DNA of 47,500 nt from Mesostigma viride (taxonomy: Eukaryota; Streptophyta; Mesostigmatophyceae; Mesostigmatales; Mesostigmataceae), in the NCBI GenBank assembly GCA_009746045.1, contig RPFO01000080.1:2423315-2470814 (forward strand), in the 5' to 3' direction. Made by a program: the position numbers and the translations under genes. How positions within the stretch are numbered: the stretch's first letter is position 1; the number at the start of each line of letters is the position of its first letter. Under the pieces are notes generated by a model. The model was not told the DNA's origin. It made no database searches and worked only from the letters and a program-made list of their open reading frames with translations. Below, in pieces: positions 39,035 through 47,500 of this stretch.

Positions 39035-40956
39035 CTCCGGGACCTGATCTAGCTCCCGAGCAAATTTTACTTGAAAAATCTGCCACGGGGGATCACATAA
39101 TTACACCCCGCGAAGGGGATCATGGTGTCTAGCATGGCAAAGCTGAATAAATCCAGCCACAACCGACCGGCGTATGTGATTTTCGCTTGCTAAATTCGGC
39201 CAGTTTTTTCACGTGAACATGCGCGAAAATGCCCGTGTAGATTGCGTGCCTGCCTCCTCGGCTACTGCGAAGAAACTGTTTTTTATGTCGACACGCGACA
39301 CGGGGAGCTTCCGCTGGGGGAACAATGATGGTGGTTTCCGCTTTCTTGCTGCAAGGTTGCCAGCACGCGAGCTTGGCAGCGCATACACCCCGATCGCATG
39401 CTGAAGGGTATGCAGGGCAAAACGTGGCTCTGAACCCGGCCCACTACGTCAGTGCCAAATGACGCGAGATGGATTCATGCAGGCATAAGGGGAGCGGCAT
39501 CCGGCACTTGCTGGGACACGAAGAGCGCGGCGTCGCGACGGTCGCGTGGTACTGTACAGTACAGCGTTTCTACTGTAACCTTCTGAATCGTACAGTAACC
39601 CTGCAGTAGTTAAAGGGAGGCTCTGCCCATTTCAGTTGTGCAGTCCTACTCTAAACCTCGGGAGTCGGGACCCCCAATAAATATCGGGAAGGGCTACACA
39701 CACTCCTAAACTTAATAGCTCAGACAGGGCTTATTATTAGAGGGAAAACTGGAAAAGTCAAGTGTGAACTGTGAACCATGTGTGAACTGCCAAATCCTGA
39801 GTTCCTGACGCCAGCAAATTTTTGCTTTCCGGTGAAATGGGTGTTAGTTTATTTCCATATAACAGTTAAGGTGACCCAGGTATGCCAAAAATAGCCTGAA
39901 AATTTTTGCTTTCATCAGAGCTTGCATCAGCCTCCCAGCCTGCCAGCCACTACAGTACCATACTGGCTACAGTACCATACTGGCTACAGTACGGTACTGT
40001 AGCCAGGCCTCACTGCTTCAGCTCTCGCTGAAGGTCATCCTACGCCACGCCTATGTAGTCGCCTACGCTAGACGCTAGTACAGTATTATTTTTCATCCTT
40101 AGTTACTACCTATACAAGTTAGTGAAGTTACAGTCATATTACTCCTAGTCCCCGTAGCCCTTGGGTCGGCCGGACCCCAATCTTAAACGCTCTTAAACGT
40201 GGAGCTAGGGGTGTGCCCGGTGCCGTAATTAGTACTCGAGTAATAACAGGTTACACCGTTGTAAACAGTACCTATACATCTGCATATTTATTCGTAATCA
40301 ATTTTATTACCGACTCGATCCTGTCTCGATTCACAAATCACAATACGCGATTGGCATTGTTTACAAGTGCATATTTACGAGCGAATGTGCCATGTAAGTA
40401 ATTATCAGGAGAAATTGCAGCAAAAAGCAGCTTGAAACCAGATGGGATTCATGGGAAACGCTAGCTCGAGCTCAACGCGCGAGGCAGTACAGGAGCACTT
40501 CTTGGAGTAAACACTTCAGCGTGCATATCAGCTAGCAGTTTCTTGTCAACGTGCGCTCTCTTGTCAACGCGCGCCTCTTGCTTTTATCAATTAATTCGAG
40601 TAATAGGTCTGCCAAAACGCAAACAAACGGCACGACAGACTACGTGTCCCGTGCCTCTTGACACTTGATCTAGAATGTCCGGGTGCGCTCTCCGAATATT
40701 TTGGCTTTTGCTCTCGAACGTTGCTGGCTACTATTGCTGCCACGTTTAGCCTAAATATCATAGTTCGTGCATGAGCCAGGTGTCGATTCAATATTCCCTT
40801 AAGAAACACTGCCACATGCACTGGGTATGGGTAGCAACACAATTCCACTTAAAGGACTCAATGCACTTTTGGAAACCAGCCCTGCATGTTGAAGCAACAA
40901 GAGTTGGGGGCCTCAGCCTCAGCTGGCCATCGCACCGATGAAGTAGGCAGTTACAG
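39035..40956. promoter_or_regulatory. Spacer between divergent SnRK2 and BBS10-like genes
   Basis: Both genes start here in opposite directions, so their promoters must share about 1.9 kb. Visible palindromes: GTACTGTACAGTAC at about 39548-39561, and TGGCTACAGTAC-G-GTACTGTAGCCA at 39981-40005, preceded by two CTACAGTACCATACTGG units. I see no clear TATA boxes. Confidence 0.5.
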
Positions 40957-43900
40957 ATGTCCGGCAAATCTGAAGCCAAGGGGGTTGCCGGTACCAATGG
41001 TCTCCTCCTGAGCACAACGGTCACCGTCTGCGATGCTCTCGATAGCGTGGTCTCTACCACGTTCGGGCCTACGGGTAAGCTTGTCGGTCATCTCCTCAAG
41101 GTATCCTTTAGCTCGAGGGGACTCTACGGCTTCGCAAGGCAACTCCTTATCCATATCGCGTTGACGTGTTTCCAGTCAGAAGGATTGCCAACATGGACAC
41201 ACCGTTTTTTGACCGAGTTTTTGTTCTTCTGCACACCCGCATGGAAGCATTACTCCTGGTCAGCATCAGCCATCATCACAGGTTTCAAGCATCGTGACTG
41301 CATTAATGCGTCACAGTACTAACAATGGCAGTCTTGTGGCAACCGGATTCTGTACAACCTGGTTGTGAGAACCCCCCGTTTCATGCGTGGCAGCAGCAAG
41401 TTGCTAGAGTGTAGTTGCCTGTCGAAGTAATACTAATAATTTAATTTATAAACAATGTGGTGGGATGGCATCCACAGTCATGCATGGTAGCAGCAAGTTG
41501 CTAGAGTGTGGTCGCCTGTCTAAGTAATAGTAATAGTTTATAATAATGTTTTGGTATGACAATCGGTGTCGCAAAAGTGTTTCCCCCTATCCCTTTTCCT
41601 CTTGTCCCCCCCCCCCCCCCCCCCTTTCCTCCCTGTCACATAAACGCTAGAATATCTTTCGTGACACATCAGCAAACCCCTTTTTTCAGCCCGCTTAGGT
41701 GCCATACTTCTCCCACACCAGTGGACTGTCTTTGCAATCCAAACCCTTCGTCTGACTTCCTGGATATTGTTATTGTCATTATTATCATCATCATTGTGTT
41801 ATTATTATTTATTTCGTTATTTATTACTATTTTTATTATTATCATCATCGTTCATCTGACGTCTTTCCCTCCCCCCCTTGAAAAAAAAAAAACAAAAACC
41901 TGCAGGGACGGACACCCTGCTGGTCACCCCTGGCAACGACCTCGTCCTTACCAGCAGTGGCAGCCAGCTTCTAGCGTCCGTGTCGGCGGAGCACTGCCTC
42001 GCGCGCTTGTTGCTGCGCGCTGCAACGAAACAGGGGGACCGCGCGGGGGATGGCGGCAGCGGCGTAGTGATCGGTGTCGCTGCGGGGCTTAGGCAGGTGT
42101 GTGTGCCAAAATAACAATAGGGGCTGAGGCAGGTGCGTGCGCCAGCATGTTAATGAGGCTGAGGCTTGTATGGGTGATGACAGAAATGAGCGTGATGGTT
42201 GATGACATGTGGCTGGAGCCAGGTAGGAGTGAGTGGGGGCAAGTAGGATGAGAGGTTTCGGGAAGGGCTATTTGTGGCAACCAAGGGGGGCTGATGCAGG
42301 TATGGTGGCCAGAATGAAAACATTGCCAAGAGGCAGGTACGGATGCCAGCAATAGTGGGAGTGGTGTGCCCCCTCGTCGCTACCATCATGCAGCGCATAG
42401 CAGCCCTTCCGCCAGGTCTCTTTATCGTTCCCACCCCCTACCTGTTGGTGGTACATAGCAATGGTTGAGGTAGAATCTTCCGCACGAGACCAAGCCCCAT
42501 CCAGTTTTTCCAATGTGCTGGTCCCCCGGCCCCCAGCACTCGTCATCCCCCGACCCGCGTATCGTGCCTTCCCACTAGGTATTCCGAGGGTGTCCTCTTT
42601 CCATTCGCGTTGTCCAAGGGTGTGCTGTTTCCATTCACGTCCCGATGTACCCTGCACCCAAGCAAGGGCAGGCATGGTGCCACTTTTCACCCCGACATGC
42701 TACGCCCTGGATCCCTCGCTCTCCCCCTTGTTTACGCGACAGCAAGCTTGCCTCTAGCCCGAGCCCTTGCGACAAATGCGACAAATGGGACAAAGGGGAC
42801 AAATACGACAAACACGACAAATACGACAAATAGGACAAAGGGGACAAAGGGGACAAATACGACAAATACGACAAATACGGCCGGCGTTCTCACTGCTCAC
42901 ACGGAACGGAAACTGATCTGGTCCCACACCCCTGCAACGCATGTGGGGGCAGGGGGGCAGGGGGGCAGGGGGGCAGGGGGGCAGGGGGGGCCTGGGGGCA
43001 GGGGGGCAGGGGGGCAGGGGGGCATGGGGGCCTGGGGGCAGGGGGGCCTGGGGGCATGGGGGCATGGGGGCATGGGGGCATGGGGGCGTGGGGGCGTGGG
43101 GGCGTGGGGGCGTGGGGGCGTGGGGGCGTGGGGGCATGCGGGCGTGTGGGTCACGTTTACTTGGAATTGTTCCTGCAGCAATTCCTACCGCCCCTACACC
43201 AAATGTGACAAGTGCATGGCCATATGCACTCTTCATACTCAACCCTGGGATACAACAAATCCAGCCTAATCATGCGACACCTTCAGTGTACTTGAATTTT
43301 TTTTGCCATCGAATTTCCGGTTCTGTCTCAACATCATGCGACATGGGCCGCATCATGCGACACCTAACATCATGGGCGAGGCCACCAGGGTTGGGCGTTA
43401 AGGGAGTCAGGGAGTCGACGTAACGTAAACACGTAAAATGGCAAAAAGAGTGACGAGAACCGTGATATCAACGTAAATTTTTGCGTGCGTAACGTATATA
43501 GGTAACGTAACGTAAAAACGTAAAGCCGCACAAAACCTCATGATTTCCACCATTAGCCATGGCTGAAAACTAGACAGTGCTGTCCGTGCATCCAAAAGCG
43601 CCGCGCCGACGGGGCGTTATGAGGCCTACAAGATGTCACTAGAACGGTAGAACCCCTTCACCTTCCAACTATCTGCGGACATTCCCGCACAGTTTACGTT
43701 ACGTCCAGTTTACGTTACGTTTTTACGCGTAAAAGACGTAGAAACGCAACGTTAAGGGGCAACGTACGTAAAAGCATTACGTGCCTTTTTTTGCCACGTA
43801 AAGAGTAACGTAAAACACATGTGATTACGTCAACGTAATTACGTGTTCAAGTAACGTTTACCCTTGTACGCCCAACCCTGGAGGCCACCGGGGGCAAGCT

Positions 43901-46680
43901 GTGCCACCATCATGCTTGCCAGGCAGTGGTATACTGACAACTGTCACAATAATTTTTTTGACTATCATGGTGACATGTCAAGGACAGACTTGTCAAGAAC
44001 AATCGCTTACAATCAAGCGAAAGGTGCCCTATTACCTTGCAATGATGGGCGCGGGTGTGGGAGCAGGCCACCACGGCGCGACAATCACCCATGATGACTT
44101 TGACACGTGCGTGTAGTTGCGTGTGTCTGAGTGATGCAAGCACTGTCCGCACTTACGGCCACTTACTCCCTTACTTGCTTACTTGCTTGCTTACTTGCTT
44201 ACTTGCTTACTTGCTTACTTGCTTACTTGCTTACTTGCTTACTTGCTTACTTGCTTACTTGCTTACTTGCTTACTTGCTTACTTGCTTACTTGCTTACTT
44301 GCTTACTTGCTTACTTGCTTACTTGCTTACTTGCTTACTTGCTTACTTGCTTACTTGCTTACTTGCTTACTGGCTTACTGGCTTACTTGCTTACTTGCTT
44401 ACTTGCTTACTTGCTTACTTGCTTACTTGCTTACTTGCTTACTTGCTTACTTGCTTACTCGCTTACTTGGTTACTTGCTTACTTGCTTACTTGCTTACTT
44501 GCTTACTGGCTTACTGGCTTACTGGCTTACTGGCTTACTGGCTTACTGGCTTACTGGCTTACTGGCTTACTGGCTTACTGGCTTACTGGCTTACTGGCTT
44601 ACTGGCTTACTGGCTTACTGGCTTACTGGCTTACTGGCTTACTGGCTTACTGGCTTACTGGCTTACTGGCTTACTGGCTTACTGGCTTACTGGCTTACTG
44701 GCTTACTGGCTTACTGGCTTACTGGCTTACTGGCTTACTGGCTTACTGGCTTACTGGCTTACTGGCTTACTGGCTTACTGGCTTACTGGCTTACTGGCTT
44801 ACTGGCTTACTGGCTTACTGGCTTACTGGCTTACTGGCTTACTGGCTTACTGGCTTACTGGCTTACTGGCTTACTGGCTTACTGGCTTACTGGCTTACTG
44901 GCTTACTGGCTTACTGGCTTACTGGCTTACTGGCTTACTGGCTTACTGGCTTACTGGCTTACTGGCTTACTGGCTTACTGGCTTACTGGCTTACTGGCTT
45001 ACTGGCTTACTGGCTTACTGGCTTACTGGCTTACTGGCTTACTGGCTTACTGGCTTACTGGCTTACTGGCTTACTGGCTTACTGGCTTACTGGCTTACTG
45101 GCTTACTGGCTTACTGGCTTACTGGCTTACTGGCTTACTGGCTTACTGGCTTACTGGCTTACTGGCTTACTGGCTTACTTGCTTACTTGCTTACTTGCTT
45201 ACTTGTTTGATTGCTTACTTGCTTGTTTGCTTACTGGCGCTTGCTGACGATGCCTGTTGTGAGTTACTCAGAGGAGAGGCGTGGGAGGAGGCCACTGCCA
45301 GCAAGCATGAAAACAACTTCCACATAGGGGAAAGCTGACAATTGTGTGCTGTACTACGGCTTCGCAAAGCAACCCCTTATTCAGGGGGTTGGCTTGCGAT
45401 AGTGCCGTATCTTGCACCGCTATGACAACCGTGACACATGAAACACTTGGCGAGAGACCGGACTACTATCGTAGACTGGGGCTCAAAAATCAAGTTTGAA
45501 TTTTATTTTGAGTAGCGCAATCGACAGCTCTCCGCAAGAGGATCCTGGATCATACCTTCGATTCCGGAAAGTCCATTTTCAGTTTAGCGATAGTAGGCCT
45601 ACAAGACAGGTAAAAATGGCTGTAAGCTGATACTTAAGCATCACATGAGCCAAAGCTAAGGCAGACCAAGTAGCTCGTTGGGGGGTCCAAACAAAAGTTT
45701 TAGTAGTGCAATCGATAGATCTTGATGAGGGCACTCAGAATCTGCATGTCACGTCCCAGGAATTGTCCATATTCGAGCGGCAAGGACCAAAGTATGTTAC
45801 TCGAAACCCAAAAAATTAATTAATTCGCCCAAAATGTGCTTTCTGCCGTAGTCTGGTCTCTCGCCAACTGTTTCACATATCTGTGTAAAAGTATCTTTGT
45901 CGGTGTCTGTGCGCATGTGTGTGGTGACGGGGTGTTTGGTGACAGGCGCTAGAAGAGGCCACCACGGGCAAGCTGGGCAGCCACGCACGCTCTCTTCAAG
46001 CCGGCGTCGTGGCGCTGGTCCATGCGCTCTCCTCGCTCCACTCCCGCTGGCTGCCCCAGGTGGCCGAGGTGGCGGCCAGGGTGCTGGCCAGGGGGGTGCC
46101 CGTGTGCCTGGGGCCGGCAGGGGCGGGGGCTGTCGGTACGCCGGATGGAAGAGTTTCTGGAAATGATGCACCATCCTCCGCTTTTGATGAATCACCCACG
46201 ACGTGTGGTGGAGTATCTGTGTGTGGTGACGATGATGCGGTATCTGTCAGTAGGGGAGTTCACGCGGGCTGTCGTGATGGTGATGACTGTCGCCCGTCCA
46301 TGGATAGTGAGAGTCGATGCCATCGTCCCAGCGGCAGTCCATGGTGTCATTCCAGACGCGTTGAATGCCAGGTCACCAGCAGCACATGCCGAGACGCCAG
46401 CTGTAATGGGGGCTGTCGTCCCTGCGGCTACAGTAAAGGCTGTCATCTCTCCAAGGGCAGCAGAGACTGTCATGGCTCGAGCCGCAGCCCAGGCGGTCAC
46501 CGTGGCGACTTTAGGTGCTGTCGTGCGTCCCGCGCCGCCGCCCTGGCGCTCTTGTACCCTCTCTATTGCGGCAAGCTGGCGGTGCCTGTGGCGCGGCAGC
46601 TGGCGGCCATGCTGGTGGAGCTGGTTTTCAGACACGCTCGGGCGATGATGCTGGCGGGGGAGTCCCTGCCGATGCGACAG
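40957..46680 (+). CDS. BBS10-like group II chaperonin-related protein, partial (continues right)
   Basis: Proposed exons 40957-41074, 41906-42096, 45946-46135 and 46493-46680 join in frame (229 codons). Exons 1-2 give a chaperonin-like N-terminus: CDALDSVVSTTFGPTG|TDTLLVTPGNDLVLTSSG, then AEHCLARLLLRAATKQ and GDGGSGVVI, which correspond to TLGPxGxDKLL, the HP(A)A helix and the GDGTTSV ATP motif of CCT subunits. The altered GDG motif and the later VVALVHALSSLHSRWL and LLYPLYCGKLAVPVARQL segments resemble human BBS10 more than CCT. BBS10 helps assemble the BBSome for ciliary trafficking. Exon 1 is the weakest call because its minus strand is also open. Alternatives: BBS12, MKKS or a divergent CCT subunit. 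Confidence 0.5.
42097..42345 (+). repeat. Copies of BBS10-like exon 2 donor
   Basis: The end GGGGCTTAGGCAG|GTGTGTGTGCC (42085-42107) recurs as GGGGCTGAGGCAGGTGCGTGCGCC (42120-42143), GAGGCTGAGGCTTGTATGGG (42155-42174), GGGGCTGATGCAGGTATGG (42288-42306) and GAGGCAGGTACGGATGCC (42331-42348). Confidence 0.75.
42765..42880. repeat. 9-bp tandem array ACAAATACG and variants
   Basis: About 12 units in the intron after exon 2. The frame-preserving 9-mer produces a spurious DKYDK/TNTTN peptide. Confidence 0.9.
42942..43140 (+). repeat. G-rich 8-10-bp tandem array (GGGGGCAGG, GGGGGCATG, GGGGGCGTG)
   Basis: Nearly every unit holds a run of four or more G on the transcript strand of the intron, so four-stranded G structures in DNA or RNA are possible. 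Unit variants occur in blocks: CAGG, then CATG, then CGTG. Confidence 0.9.
43386..43880. mobile_element. Non-autonomous hAT-type MITE, 495 bp
   Basis: Terminal inverted repeats start CAGGGTTGGGCG and end CGCCCAACCCTG. They are flanked by an 8-bp target-site duplication GAGGCCAC (43378-43385 and 43881-43888). Both traits are typical of hAT elements. Inside, ACGTAA motifs cluster near the left end and TTACGT near the right end, as expected for subterminal transposase binding repeats. No transposase is encoded. Confidence 0.92.
44168..45232. repeat. Octamer tract TTGCTTAC/TGGCTTAC, about 1.06 kb
   Basis: The left part (to about 44500) is TTGCTTAC with two TGGCTTAC units inserted near 44372 and a TCGC and a TTGG variant near 44460. 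The middle (44505-45176) is nearly pure TGGCTTAC. The right end returns to TTGCTTAC. It lies in the BBS10-like intron 2. Confidence 0.97.
46136..46492 (+). other. Short intron of the BBS10-like gene with open frames
   Basis: Proposed as an intron because removing it joins the BBS10-like segments in frame. However, two plus frames and one minus frame are open across it, with degenerate GCTGTCGT-type repeats. Retention as coding sequence cannot be excluded: the frame running through from 46009 has no stop before 46734. Confidence 0.35.
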
Positions 46681-47435
46681 GTGTGCGCGCGAGAGAGAGG
46701 TTCCTTGTCCTTCGCTAGTCCCATTGTCACCTAATAAGCCATTGTCAGCCCTACTTAATCCTTCACCGTGCCATCTCCTAGTCCCTCTGTTGGGAGGCTT
46801 GAGAGTGTTGGGAGTTTTGTATCTGGTACATTTACTGCTGGAATAGTTACTGCAGATATATTTACTGCTCGGTGCATGGCACTAGCGTTGTGCCTGCAGC
46901 AAGGTCGCAGCAAACGCTTGTGGCATAGTGACATCAGGTCCGAGGGTACTTGGGAAGGTCAAACACCCACCCACTTATCCAACACGCTACCCCCTAGGTC
47001 CTGCTCACGCTACCCCCTTCTCAAAGCAACCCCCACCCCTATGTCGTGCCTGTCTCACTACAAGCGGTGATCATATTCTCATGGGAGAGGCGCGCTGGTA
47101 GGATGCATCATTGGATAGGGTTGATTCATGGTCGACAGTCCAGGTCAAGTATTGGGCAGTTGGCTAGTTGATTGACCTGTTTTTCCTCGCCCTTTTCCTT
47201 CTTTGTATGCCTACCTTGCTGGACCAGTATCGCTCTGGAGGCATGCCAGTGTGTGTCGTTCTAATAGTACCTAATTTCCTAGTGAACTTTTACTACTGTT
47301 CATGATAAGACTACTGGATATCATCAGTATCATTTTATGTACACTATCAATTATTATTAATTAATTAATTAGTCTCGATCAATTATTATATACTAGTCTG
47401 GTGACCCTATTATTGCCCTAACATCTCCATTACAG
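46681..47435. other. Presumed intron of the BBS10-like gene
   Basis: Follows the donor-like CAG|GTGTGC after 46680. A TTAA tract lies at 47354-47372. I recognise no exon. Confidence 0.35.
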
Positions 47436-47500
47436 ATGCAACACTTGCATTGGCCACTGTGCTGCACACCTCTTTCGTGTGCCGCTTGCCGGGGGATATT
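47436..47500 (+). CDS. Possible next exon of the BBS10-like gene, cut by the window edge
   Basis: A good acceptor (CTCCATTACAG) ends at 47435. One frame reads ATLALATVLHTSFVCRLPGD, hydrophobic and plausible. It would need a phase-1 join, whereas the previous exon ends in phase 0, so an exon or an end is misplaced. The call is tentative. Confidence 0.2.
   Translation, partial: MQHLHWPLCCTPLSCAACRGI

Noticed and set aside
40951-41154. Minus-strand peptide overlapping BBS10-like exon 1
   Set aside because: The plus-strand reading gives a chaperonin motif that joins exon 2 in frame. I cannot fully exclude that this segment belongs to another element.
44055-45338. LLAYWLTG repeat protein, apparently membrane-like
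   Set aside because: A frame through the octamer tract; no start context or flanking conserved sequence.
46192-46635. 147-codon Ala/Thr-rich minus-strand open frame
   Set aside because: Shadow of GC-rich sequence containing a plus-strand BBS10-like segment; no motif.

Overview
This is a eukaryotic nuclear window, most likely from a green alga. Coding sequence is split into short GT-AG exons among long introns full of tandem repeats. The SnRK2-type kinase has internal exon lengths that, as I recall, are exactly those of land-plant SnRK2 genes, which points to the streptophyte lineage. The CDPK (kinase plus four EF-hands) fits the green lineage. A BBS10-like chaperonin gene, if read correctly, suggests a species with flagellated cells. 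I cannot name the species.

Layout: (1) 212-12469, + strand: ten exons of an ABCG half-transporter that enters the window from the left, so its Walker A part is missing. (2) 12470-19555: intergenic, with retrotransposon 3' ends, a 1.25 kb TGGA tract and a GA tract. (3) 19556-24114, - strand: a three-exon calcium-dependent protein kinase. (4) 24115-31598: intergenic, with nested retroelements whose target-site duplications are visible. (5) 31599-39034, - strand: a ten-exon SnRK2 kinase. (6) 39035-40956: spacer between divergent genes. (7) 40957 to the right edge, + strand: a BBS10-like chaperonin gene with large introns that contain a hAT-type MITE and a 1 kb octamer tract.

The most unusual property is shared by all four genes. 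Next to many exons the intron carries one to many degraded copies of that exon's own edge together with its splice site. These range from single copies to an array of about 27 acceptor-like units. I reconstructed the exons by hand. Each join keeps the reading frame and uses GT-AG ends: ABCG 775 codons, CDPK 684, SnRK2 390, BBS10-like 229 so far, stop codons included where present.

The genes do not form an obvious pathway. Two encode plant-type stress or calcium signalling kinases, one a membrane exporter with a long Ser/Pro-rich tail, and one a putative ciliary chaperonin.
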